From assembly GCA_021778375.1 (NCBI GenBank), contig JAJYCM010000010.1, positions 1 through 24,365 of the forward strand: a stretch of 24,365 bases of DNA, written 5' to 3'. Source of the stretch: Bacteroidota bacterium. Its GTDB lineage: Bacteria; Bacteroidota; Ignavibacteria; Ignavibacteriales; Ignavibacteriaceae. Below the pieces are notes generated by a model. That model did not search any database. It saw only the letters and a program-made list of their open reading frames with translations, and was not told where the DNA came from. The position numbers and the translations under genes were made by a program. How positions within the stretch are numbered: position 1 is the first letter of the stretch; every line of letters begins with the position of its first letter. Below, in pieces: positions 15,161 through 22,485 of this stretch.

Positions 15161-15814
15161 ATGAAAAAACAGCTAACAGATCGTCAAGAAGAAATATTAA
15201 GTTTTATAGAACAGTTTCTCGAATCTAATGGTTATCCTCCGACTTTGAGAGAAATCGGCAAAAAGTTTGAAATTGCATCGACTTTTGGAGTAAAAAGACA
15301 TTTAGATGCACTTGTGAAAAAGGGATACCTGAAAATTGAAGGATTCGCAAGCCGTGGAATAACACTTCTTCATCAAAATGGAAATCAAGAGACTGGAAAG
15401 GAATTTTCATTCCGCAGCGAAAGAGTGTCTATAGAAATTCCTATTGTTGGACGTGTAGCTGCAGGCGTTCCAATGCTTGCGACGGAAAATATTGAAGGAA
15501 ACATTGTTATTGACTCTTCTTTCTTAAAAAAACCAGATGATTGTTTTGCCCTTAAAGTAAAGGGTGATAGCATGATTAATGCCGGTATTTTTGAAGAAGA
15601 TATTTTAATAGTTCAGAAGAGTAAGCAAGCCAATAATGGAGAAATTATTGTTGCAATGATTGATGACGAAGCTACAGTTAAAAGGTATGAACTTAAAAAT
15701 AACAAAATTAGACTACTACCGGAGAATAATTCATACCAGCCTATAGAAGTAAATGATAGCAAAGAATTTTCGATAATAGGTAAAGTTTCTGGCGTAATTA
15801 GATGGTTCAAATAG
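15161..15814 (+). CDS. lexA: SOS repressor LexA
   Basis: A 217-residue repressor and self-cleaving serine protease. The N-terminal winged helix (about 1-70) begins MKKQLTDRQEEILSFIEQFL and contains the recognition region GYPPTLREIGKKF. The cleavage site is Ala101-Gly102 in GRVAAGVPM. The catalytic serine is S137 in KGDSMINAGI and the lysine is K174 in DDEATVKRY, as in the peptidase S24 family. RecA filaments on single-stranded DNA would trigger cleavage and derepress targets. Its promoter carries a palindrome over the minus-10, as expected for autoregulation. Two small genes follow at 13 and 17 bases and are likely cotranscribed, so they are predicted to be DNA-damage inducible. Length, motifs and order are all normal for LexA. 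Confidence 0.96.
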   Translation: MKKQLTDRQEEILSFIEQFLESNGYPPTLREIGKKFEIASTFGVKRHLDALVKKGYLKIEGFASRGITLLHQNGNQETGKEFSFRSERVSIEIPIVGRVAAGVPMLATENIEGNIVIDSSFLKKPDDCFALKVKGDSMINAGIFEEDILIVQKSKQANNGEIIVAMIDDEATVKRYELKNNKIRLLPENNSYQPIEVNDSKEFSIIGKVSGVIRWFK

Positions 15815-15827
15815 AAAGGAAACTAGA

Positions 15828-16070
15828 ATGAAATCAGAAATATTTTCAACAGCAATTAGTAATCGGAATAAAATTAAATTTCTTTATGGCATGAAAGAAA
15901 TTATGCTTGATCCTTATTTTATTTCGCGTGAACGCAGTGGTAAAAAGGTAATATATGGAAGAACATTTAACTCAAGTGAAATAAAAAAATTTGAGTATGA
16001 TAAAATTTCAAATATTAAAATATTAAGACATCTAAAATTTTCACCAATAATTCCAATAGTTGCAAATTAA
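15828..16070 (+). CDS. Small WYL-like domain protein downstream of lexA
   Basis: An 80-residue protein, start ATG with the ribosome site AAAGGAAACTAGA. I do not recognise a named family. The pattern of an AISNRNKIKFLY opening, LDPYFISRERSGKKVIYG in the middle and KFEYDKISNIKIL at the end resembles the core of WYL domains (an SH3-like barrel), which sense ligands or nucleic acid in regulators of defence and repair genes. If so, it is a stand-alone WYL-like barrel with no DNA-binding helix-turn-helix and no C-terminal extension. It has no signal peptide or membrane segment. It lies 13 bases after lexA and 17 before the next gene, so it should be part of the lexA transcript. That it is a real gene is well supported by spacing and ribosome site; the fold call is tentative. 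Confidence 0.68.
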   Translation: MKSEIFSTAISNRNKIKFLYGMKEIMLDPYFISRERSGKKVIYGRTFNSSEIKKFEYDKISNIKILRHLKFSPIIPIVAN

Positions 16071-16087
16071 AATTGATGAGGCTCTAT

Positions 16088-16519
16088 ATGCTTAATTTAA
16101 TAAAAAGAAGAACAGTTGATCTGTTGGTTCAACAATTCTGGAAAGAAGGATATTTAACTGTGAGAAGACGGTTTGGAACTTATTTGCCTGAGCCTGATAA
16201 AATCGGCAGCTTTGAAGTTGATATAATTGCCAAGCAAAGGAAAAATTATGCAATTGGGTTAACATTAACTCCTGAGGATTTTAAAAATTCTAACTTGATA
16301 GAAAAGCTTACATTTTTATCAACAAGGCAGACAAGGTATTCAAATAAACGCGTTCAATTATTTGTCGGAGTTCCCACTGAATTTTTTGAAAAAGCTAAAT
16401 CGATGGCAAAATTATTGTCCCCTGAAGCAAGAAAAAATATTAAAATTTTCAAGATTGGAGATAAAGCTTTAACAAATATATATGTCCCCGAAAAAAATCA
16501 AAAAGTACTTTTTTCTTAA
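16088..16519 (+). CDS. Unrecognised small protein with a PD-(D/E)XK-like pattern, third gene of the lexA operon
   Basis: A 143-residue cytoplasmic protein. The start at 16088 has TGAGG six bases upstream; earlier in-frame starts at 16073 (TTG) and 16076 (ATG) have no ribosome site. After an N-terminal helix (TVDLLVQQFWKEGY) comes GSFEVDIIAKQRKNYAIGLT, which has the shape of the strand-turn-strand core of PD-(D/E)XK nucleases (E-V-D-I-I-A, then a second strand). However, the second strand ends G-L-T where an active enzyme has E-x-K. A central STRQTRYSNKR segment is basic and could bind nucleic acid. If the fold is right, the protein may be a catalytically dead member or use other residues. Its function is unknown; the lexA linkage suggests a DNA-damage or genome-maintenance role. 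Confidence 0.65.
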   Translation: MLNLIKRRTVDLLVQQFWKEGYLTVRRRFGTYLPEPDKIGSFEVDIIAKQRKNYAIGLTLTPEDFKNSNLIEKLTFLSTRQTRYSNKRVQLFVGVPTEFFEKAKSMAKLLSPEARKNIKIFKIGDKALTNIYVPEKNQKVLFS

Positions 16520-16525
16520 GAAAAA
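16510..16525. repeat. AT-rich palindrome over the stop codon of the third lexA-operon gene
   Basis: TTTTTCTTAAGAAAAA is a perfect 16-base palindrome that spans the TAA at 16517-16519. T-rich sequence (TTTGTTTTTG) follows about a dozen bases later. It is too AT-rich and loopless to be a good terminator, and no better transcription end is visible between here and uppS. Confidence 0.3.
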
Positions 16526-16682
16526 TTTAAGGAATTTGTTTTTGTTGAAATTTATATTATAATTTTCCCCTCTAGAAATTCATACTTATTTTTACCTTTT
16601 AAAAAACTAACAATCTTAATAATTTTAAAAGTCTAGATAACTTTTTTAAAATAAATTAGTCTAATTAATCATTTTACTTACC

Positions 16683-16711
16683 TTGACATTAAACTGTCAT
16701 AAGGTTAATTT
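16683..16711 (+). promoter_or_regulatory. Promoter upstream of the envelope cluster (uppS)
   Basis: TTGACA (16683-16688), a 17-base spacer and TAATTT (16706-16711) lie 30 bases before the uppS start. The minus-35 is part of a small inverted repeat, TGACA-N6-TGTCA (16684-16699), which could be an operator but has only 5-base arms. Confidence 0.55.
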
Positions 16712-16741
16712 TACACGCTTTTTCAATTTTAAGGAATAAAT

Positions 16742-17563
16742 TTGGGTAAAACTCAGTCAGAATCTGATGCAAAACAACAAGATATGCTTAAAAATTCTGG
16801 TGAAATTCCTACTCACATAGCAATAATTATGGATGGCAATGGAAGGTGGGCACGGAGAAGAGGATTACCAAGGGTAGCAGGTCATAAAAGTGGAGTTGAC
16901 ACTGTTAGAGATATTACTGAAGCCTGTGCTGAATTAGGGATAAAATATCTTACTCTTTTTACCTTTTCAACTGAAAATTGGAATAGACCAAAGGATGAAG
17001 TTTCTACATTGATGAGATTACTTCTTCGGAGCATTAAAGACCGATGTAATGAGTTAAATGAAAACAATATTAAGCTTACAACTATCGGCGCTTTGACCGC
17101 TTTGCCTGTTGAAGTTCAAAAAGAATTAATAGAAGCAATTGAAAAAACTAAAAATAATAAACGGATGACTCTAAATCTGGCACTTAGCTACAGCGGAAGA
17201 TGGGAATTGCTTGAGGCGGTAAAAAACATTTCACGGTCAGTCTCTAACGGCGATATTAAATTAGATGATATTGACGAAAAATATTTTTCTAAACAATTGA
17301 CGACTAAAAACATTCCTGATCCCGATCTGCTGATTAGAACAAGTGGTGAGTTTAGAGTTAGTAATTTTTTATTGTGGCAAATTGCCTACACCGAGTTTTA
17401 TATTTCAGATGTTTATTGGCCTGATTTTAAGCGTAAACATTTATATGAAGCCATCAAAAGCTTTCAAACCAGAGAAAGAAGATTCGGAAGAGTAAGTGAA
17501 CAACTAATCAAGAACGAAAAAGGCTTAAAGAATGTTTCAAACCTCCCAAAAGAAATCGCTTAA
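16742..17563 (+). CDS. uppS: Undecaprenyl diphosphate synthase (cis-prenyltransferase)
   Basis: A 273-residue soluble enzyme that adds isopentenyl units to farnesyl diphosphate in cis configuration, making the C55 lipid carrier for peptidoglycan, O-antigen and other wall polymers. The catalytic aspartate is D31 in IIMDGNGRWARRR. Further family marks are FTFSTENWNRP, LSYSGRWELLEA, LLIRTSGEFRVSNFLLWQ and TEFYISDVYWPDF. The start is TTG at 16742 with AAGGAATAAA just upstream; an ATG 14 codons later is possible and would also leave the domain whole. The gene begins the envelope cluster. Its 3' end overlaps bamA by 32 bases in another frame, implying coupled translation. Confidence 0.95.
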   Translation: MGKTQSESDAKQQDMLKNSGEIPTHIAIIMDGNGRWARRRGLPRVAGHKSGVDTVRDITEACAELGIKYLTLFTFSTENWNRPKDEVSTLMRLLLRSIKDRCNELNENNIKLTTIGALTALPVEVQKELIEAIEKTKNNKRMTLNLALSYSGRWELLEAVKNISRSVSNGDIKLDDIDEKYFSKQLTTKNIPDPDLLIRTSGEFRVSNFLLWQIAYTEFYISDVYWPDFKRKHLYEAIKSFQTRERRFGRVSEQLIKNEKGLKNVSNLPKEIA

Positions 17564-20060
17564 ATATTTTTATCTGATTTTCTTTTTCCTTATTTCAACA
17601 CTTATAGCTGCCGGACAGGCAAATCTATATGCGCAAACAACACGCACTAGCTTGAAGATTTTAGGTATATCTGTTCAGGGTAATAAATCTGCCGATGCAT
17701 CGACAATTATTGCAAACAGCGGATTGAAGATTGGAGACGAAATTCAAATACCTGGTGATCAAACAATGAATGCTATTAAACAACTTTGGTCACTTAATAT
17801 TTTTTCCGACGTGGAAATTCTTATTGATAAACAAATTTCAAACGGCGTTTTTCTAGTTATTAAGGTAAAAGAATATCCACGGTTTGAAAAACTTGTTCTT
17901 GTCGGAAATGATGAGGAAAGTACAAGCGATATAGAAGCTAAAATAGATTTAATTCGCGGGCAAATATTAAAACCACAAGAAGAACAAAGAATTAAAGAAA
18001 ATATTTTAGCACTTTATAACAAAGATGGGTATCTAAACGCTGAGGTTAATCTTGAGCATTTTGTTTATTATACTGCCGATACTACAAAAGAAGCCATTAA
18101 TGTTGTGTGGCGAAATGAAAAAAAATTATCCGATGAGCGCACGGTGAAATATGATCTTAACGATCAAGCCTATCTTAATTTAATTGATAAAATTAAAGAT
18201 AGAATTCTACTCGTTATCAAAATAAAGGAAAATTCAAAAGTAATTGTAAGAAAAATTCAATTTGTTGGTAATAAAGATTTTTCAGGCAGCATACTTAGGG
18301 GAGAAATGGATGATACTAAGGAGGCTGTTTGGTGGAAATTTTGGGAAGGCAATAAGTTTGATCCCAAAAAATTTGAATCAGATAAAAAATTGATTGTAGA
18401 TTTCTATAACAAAAATGGTTATCGCGATGCTCAAATTCTTTCTGATTCGCTGATATACTACAATCATAAAAAAGACCTTGAAATATTAATCAAACTTTAT
18501 GAAGGTCCCCAATACAAAATTAGAAATATTGTCTGGGAAGGGAACACTATATTCCCTGATAATGTGCTAAATGCAAGACTGAATTTTAAAAAGGGAGATA
18601 TCTTTAATTACCAAAAATTTGAACAGAACCTAAAAGGAAATAAGGACCAGTCGGATGTTTCTTCCTTATATCTAGATAGTGGTTATCTAACTTTTAATTT
18701 GCAAACTGACGAGAAAAAAGTTCCTGGCGATTCTATTGATGTTACAATCCGCTTAGATGAAAAAAACCAATTTAAGGTAGGAAGAGTTAGTATATTAGGT
18801 AATGATAAAACAGAAGATAAAGTTATTCGGAGAGAATTATTTACAATTCCGGGCGACTATTTTAACAAAGGCCTCCTCCTTCGGAGCATTCAACAACTTG
18901 CTAATTTAAAATACTTTGATGCTGAAAAATTATATGGACCTGACGGAATTGGCACATCATTTCAAAACGACAGCACTGTAAACGTGTCGTTTAATGTACT
19001 GGAAAAATCAAGCGATTATCTTAATGCTTCTGTTGGTTATAGTGGAAGTTTTGGATTTAGCGGCGCAATAGGAGTTACGTTGTCTAACTTTGCTCTTGCC
19101 CACCCTTTTTCTATTGGCGGCGGCCAAATCTTAAGCTTTAACTGGCAATTCGGCGTTGGAAATTATTATCGCACATTTTCCCTCGGTTTTACAGAACCCT
19201 GGCTGATGGATACACCCACTCTTCTTGGGTTTGAAGTCTTTGATACAAGACAACAATATATTTATGACCTTCAACAGAGCGGCGCAACAGTTAGAGTTGG
19301 TAGAAGACTTAAATGGCCGGATGATTATTTCAATGTTCAAGGCATGTTTAGATATCAATACAACGATGTTATCAATGGCGCGGGAACATATGCCCAAGGA
19401 ACAACTCATCAGTATACACTCGGTGCAACCATAAGCAGAAAAGATATTGACAATCCGATTTTCCCTTCTCGCGGTTCCTCGGTAGTCTTGAATGGAGAGT
19501 TGTCAGGAGGCCCTTTCCTTCCCGGTGATGTGAATTACTATAAACTTTCTTTTACAGCCGAATGGTATAAGAGTTTGTTCAACACAAATAGAATTGTTTT
19601 ATATACGGTTGCCGATATGGGGTATATCCATGAGCTTGATTATGCAACTAATTTTAAAATTAATCCATTTGAAAAATTCTTTATGGGTGGGAACGGACTT
19701 GTTATTGCTACAACTCCACTTCGCGGGTATGATGATAGATCAATCGGTCCCGTGGATGCATACGGTAATGTGCTTGGCGGTAATGTAATGACGAGATTTA
19801 CAACAGAACTTAGATTCTCCGTTACACAGGACCCTGTTCCGATTTTCTTGCTTGCCTTTGCGGAAGCAGGAAATGTTTTTCAGGATATTCTTTCGACCGA
19901 TCTTTTTAATTTAAGAAGATCCGTCGGTGTTGGTGCAAGAATAATGATAAATCCAATTGGACTAATTGGTTTTGACTTAGGATATGGATTCGACAGAAAA
20001 GCTGTCAACGGAAAAGATCCGGCATGGCTTTTCCACTTTCAATTCGGTAAAGGCTTTTAA
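17532..20060 (+). CDS. bamA: Outer-membrane protein assembly factor BamA (Omp85 family)
   Basis: An 842-residue outer-membrane insertase. A signal peptide is clear: KKSLK, a hydrophobic core YFYLIFFFLISTLIAA, and a likely cleavage after LYAQ near residue 35. A periplasmic arm of POTRA repeats follows (about 40-480); I count five from recurring VxGNxx...I...L...G patterns, with a longer insertion before the third. The C-terminal half is a 16-strand barrel with the signature PLRGYDDRSIGP (R731), which plugs into the barrel lumen in this family, and the sequence ends in phenylalanine (FGKGF), as outer-membrane proteins do. BamA recognises such C-terminal signals and inserts barrels. The start codon lies inside uppS and fits the signal peptide. 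The adjacent skp genes provide its chaperones. Confidence 0.95.
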   Translation: MFQTSQKKSLKYFYLIFFFLISTLIAAGQANLYAQTTRTSLKILGISVQGNKSADASTIIANSGLKIGDEIQIPGDQTMNAIKQLWSLNIFSDVEILIDKQISNGVFLVIKVKEYPRFEKLVLVGNDEESTSDIEAKIDLIRGQILKPQEEQRIKENILALYNKDGYLNAEVNLEHFVYYTADTTKEAINVVWRNEKKLSDERTVKYDLNDQAYLNLIDKIKDRILLVIKIKENSKVIVRKIQFVGNKDFSGSILRGEMDDTKEAVWWKFWEGNKFDPKKFESDKKLIVDFYNKNGYRDAQILSDSLIYYNHKKDLEILIKLYEGPQYKIRNIVWEGNTIFPDNVLNARLNFKKGDIFNYQKFEQNLKGNKDQSDVSSLYLDSGYLTFNLQTDEKKVPGDSIDVTIRLDEKNQFKVGRVSILGNDKTEDKVIRRELFTIPGDYFNKGLLLRSIQQLANLKYFDAEKLYGPDGIGTSFQNDSTVNVSFNVLEKSSDYLNASVGYSGSFGFSGAIGVTLSNFALAHPFSIGGGQILSFNWQFGVGNYYRTFSLGFTEPWLMDTPTLLGFEVFDTRQQYIYDLQQSGATVRVGRRLKWPDDYFNVQGMFRYQYNDVINGAGTYAQGTTHQYTLGATISRKDIDNPIFPSRGSSVVLNGELSGGPFLPGDVNYYKLSFTAEWYKSLFNTNRIVLYTVADMGYIHELDYATNFKINPFEKFFMGGNGLVIATTPLRGYDDRSIGPVDAYGNVLGGNVMTRFTTELRFSVTQDPVPIFLLAFAEAGNVFQDILSTDLFNLRRSVGVGARIMINPIGLIGFDLGYGFDRKAVNGKDPAWLFHFQFGKGF

Positions 20061-20093
20061 TTAACTTATAACAAAAACACAGAGGTAAGAATA

Positions 20094-20624
20094 GTGAAAA
20101 AACTTCTTTTGATCCTAACGGTTCTTTTAATCGGCAGTAATTATTTATCTGCCCAAACTGCTCAAAAAATTGGTTATGTTGATTCTCAATTAATTCTGAA
20201 TCAACTTCCAGAGGCAATTAAAGCTCAGGGTGATCTTGATGCGCTTACAAATAAATGGTCATCACATCTTGATAGCCTTAAAGCTGATTACCAGCAGGCT
20301 CTTGAAAATTACCAAAAGCAAGCAAACACAATGCCCGATAGTAAAAAGCAATCGGCACAGCAAATACTTATTGCCCAACAAAACGGTATTCTTGATTATC
20401 AAAAGGAAAAGTTTGCCCAGGGTACAGGTGATATCTATAAAGAACAGGATAAAATTTTTACTCCTGTAAAAAACAAAATATATAAAGCAATTCAGGAAGT
20501 TGCTAAAGAAGAAGGAATGAAATTCGTCTTCGATAAAGCGGGCGACGTTGTTCTCCTATATGCTGACCCAGCTTATGATATTACTTATAAAGTTCTGGAT
20601 AAACTGAAAACATCTGTTAAATAA
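20094..20624 (+). CDS. skp: Skp/OmpH-type periplasmic chaperone, first copy
   Basis: A 176-residue secreted protein that holds unfolded outer-membrane proteins on the way to BamA. The start is GTG at 20094 with AGAGGTAAGAA upstream, and it gives a proper signal peptide (KK, then LLLILTVLLIGSNYLSAQ). The mature part opens with KIGYVDSQLILNQLPE, the family's N-terminal strand. A long helical coiled-coil region follows (about 45-130; rich in Lys, Gln, Glu, Ala), then the returning strands VAKEEGMKFVFDKAGDVVLL and DITYKVLDKLK. It lies 33 bases after bamA in the same direction. It is clearly paralogous to the next gene. Oligomers of this family clamp client proteins with the helical arms. Confidence 0.9.
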   Translation: MKKLLLILTVLLIGSNYLSAQTAQKIGYVDSQLILNQLPEAIKAQGDLDALTNKWSSHLDSLKADYQQALENYQKQANTMPDSKKQSAQQILIAQQNGILDYQKEKFAQGTGDIYKEQDKIFTPVKNKIYKAIQEVAKEEGMKFVFDKAGDVVLLYADPAYDITYKVLDKLKTSVK

Positions 20625-20643
20625 AAATTTATCTTATTTTTTT

Positions 20644-20674
20644 ATTGTCTCGATTTCTAATAAATCGGGACAAT
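20644..20674 (+). terminator. Hairpin between the two skp genes
   Basis: ATTGTCTCGATTT (20644-20656) pairs with AAATCGGGACAAT (20662-20674) over 13 positions with one G-U pair and the loop CTAAT. It is followed by ATTTTAAATT. It lies 19 bases after the first skp stop. It could end or attenuate transcription, so lpxD and downstream genes may be expressed at a different level from bamA, or it may only protect mRNA ends. Confidence 0.6.
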
Positions 20675-20771
20675 ATTTTAAATTGCTATGATAAAAAGTG
20701 AGAGGGTGTTATTTAAATTTGATACTCTTTAATAGGTTATTTCCAAAACTAATTTAAATACGGAGTTGAAA

Positions 20772-21293
20772 ATGAAAACGCGAGTATTTTCTTTTCTCTT
20801 TTTTTCCCTCTTATTTTTCTCGGGAATTTCTTTCGGTCAGTTAAAAATCGGCTATGTCGATTCTAAAACCATTCTGAGCAAAATCCCGGATGCGCAAGAT
20901 GCGAAACTTAAGCTGGACGGCTTAATTCGCGATTGGCAAGCCGAACTGAGCAAAATGGAATCAGCCAAAAAAGTCAAACAAGATGACTTTGATAGAAGAA
21001 AATTAATTATGACCGATCAAACTAAGATTGAACTGGAAACAGCAATAAAGAATCTTGATAAGCAAATAAATGATTATCGAGATAAAAAGTTTGGAACAAA
21101 CGGTGAACTATTTCAAAAACAAGAAGAACTAATGAAACCAGTCCAGAACAAAGTTTTTAATGCTATTCAAGAAGTGGCAAAAAAAGAAGACCTTGATTTT
21201 GTTTTTGACCGGAGCGCTAGTATTTCCATCCTTTATGCGAAGGATAAGTACGATATTACTCCTCAAGTCATGGATTTGCTTAAACTTCAATAA
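20772..21293 (+). CDS. Skp/OmpH-type periplasmic chaperone, second copy
   Basis: A 173-residue paralogue of the preceding gene. The frame extends two codons further to a TTG, but ATG 20772 is set by the CGGAG ribosome site six bases upstream and begins a typical signal peptide (MKTR, hydrophobic FSFLFFSLLFFSGISF, then GQ). The mature part repeats the layout of copy one: LKIGYVDSKTILSKIP, a charged coiled coil (about 40-125), then PVQNKVFNAIQEVAKKE and DFVFDRSASISILYA. The C-terminal third is the most alike between copies, while the coiled coils differ. It lies 17 bases upstream of lpxD, so it is likely cotranscribed with the lipid A genes. It may serve a different client set or form mixed oligomers with copy one. 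Confidence 0.9.
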   Translation: MKTRVFSFLFFSLLFFSGISFGQLKIGYVDSKTILSKIPDAQDAKLKLDGLIRDWQAELSKMESAKKVKQDDFDRRKLIMTDQTKIELETAIKNLDKQINDYRDKKFGTNGELFQKQEELMKPVQNKVFNAIQEVAKKEDLDFVFDRSASISILYAKDKYDITPQVMDLLKLQ

Positions 21294-21310
21294 AATATGA
21301 GCTGAATTTA

Positions 21311-22363
21311 ATGAGCTTTAAATTATCCGATGTAGCAGAAATAATCGGTGGAAATTTAGTCGGTGATAAAAATCTAATTATTAACAACCTTGCGAAAATC
21401 GAAGAAGCCCAGCAAGGTGATCTTACTTTCCTTTATCTTTCAAGCTATGAAAAATATTTTCCTACTACAAAAGCATCGGCAATACTTGTTAATCCTGGTT
21501 TTAATAAATCAAGATCCGATCTCTCTTATATCGAAGTTAATGATCCTAACAAGGCTTTTGCAAAAATATTAATTCATTATTTCTCACCTAAATATTCTTT
21601 AGAAGGCATTGATGAATCGGCTTATATACACCCATCAGCCAAAATCGGTGAAAATTCTGCAATCGGGAAAAATGTTGTCGTTTCCGCCGGATGTAAAATA
21701 GGAAAAAACACTAAGCTTTTTCATAATACAGTTTTGCTTGAGGATGTTGAAATTGGCGACGATTCAATAATCTTTCAAAATGTTAGTATTCGTGAAAAAT
21801 GTAAAATAGGAAAACGCGTTCTAATCAATCCCAGTACTGTAATTGGCTCAGATGGCTTTGGATTTTTTACCGATGAAAAAGGAGCTTATCAAAAAATTCC
21901 TCAAATTGGTATCGTAATAATTGAAGATGACGTAGAACTTGGCTCAAATGTTTCGGTGGATAGAGCTGAACTTGGCGCTACTATTATAAGGCGAGGCGTT
22001 AAGATAGACAATCTTGTCCAAATTGCCCATAACGTTGTTGTAGGTGAAGACACGGTTATTTCTGCACTTACTGGAATTTCTGGAAGTACAAAAATCGGAA
22101 GCCACAATATCATTGCCGGTCAAGTTGGGATTGTCGGACACATTGAAATTGCAGATCACGTTATAATTATGGCTAAGTCTGGGATCTCAAAATCAATAAC
22201 CAAACCGGGGCAATATTATGGAACGCCGGCTAAGGAATTTAAAACCTCTATCAAACTTGAAGCCCATATTCGAAATCTTCCGGGCTATGCTGAAAAATTA
22301 AAACAGCTTGAAATACAAATTCAAAATTTAACGGAAGAAATTCGAAAACTAAAAGAAAATTAA
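21311..22363 (+). CDS. lpxD: UDP-3-O-acylglucosamine N-acyltransferase
   Basis: A 350-residue cytoplasmic trimeric acyltransferase, third step of lipid A synthesis: it transfers a 3-hydroxyacyl chain from acyl carrier protein to the 2-amino group of UDP-3-O-acylglucosamine. It has the LpxD N-terminal uridine-binding domain (about 1-100, with AQQGDLTFLYLSSY), then hexapeptide repeats forming a left-handed beta helix (about 105-295). The conserved SDGFGFFTDEKGAYQKIPQI (180-199) and the catalytic histidine H240 in VQIAHNVVVG are present. A C-terminal helix (about 315-350) with heptad character closes the trimer. The ribosome site is modest (GAGCTGA). The gene lies between skp and lpxC/fabZ, a standard arrangement. 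Confidence 0.95.
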   Translation: MSFKLSDVAEIIGGNLVGDKNLIINNLAKIEEAQQGDLTFLYLSSYEKYFPTTKASAILVNPGFNKSRSDLSYIEVNDPNKAFAKILIHYFSPKYSLEGIDESAYIHPSAKIGENSAIGKNVVVSAGCKIGKNTKLFHNTVLLEDVEIGDDSIIFQNVSIREKCKIGKRVLINPSTVIGSDGFGFFTDEKGAYQKIPQIGIVIIEDDVELGSNVSVDRAELGATIIRRGVKIDNLVQIAHNVVVGEDTVISALTGISGSTKIGSHNIIAGQVGIVGHIEIADHVIIMAKSGISKSITKPGQYYGTPAKEFKTSIKLEAHIRNLPGYAEKLKQLEIQIQNLTEEIRKLKEN

Positions 22364-22485
22364 AAATTTTATTTCGCTCACTTCACAAAATCATTTTTAT
22401 TGTATTTCAAATCTTGTCTTGCTATTTTGAAAATGAATTTACTTATATTTCTAAATTATCTTATTCACTATATCGGATTTAATTA

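Noticed and set aside
16073..16087. Upstream TTG or ATG starts for the third lexA-operon gene
   Set aside because: Neither has a ribosome site, whereas TGAGG is spaced correctly for the ATG at 16088.
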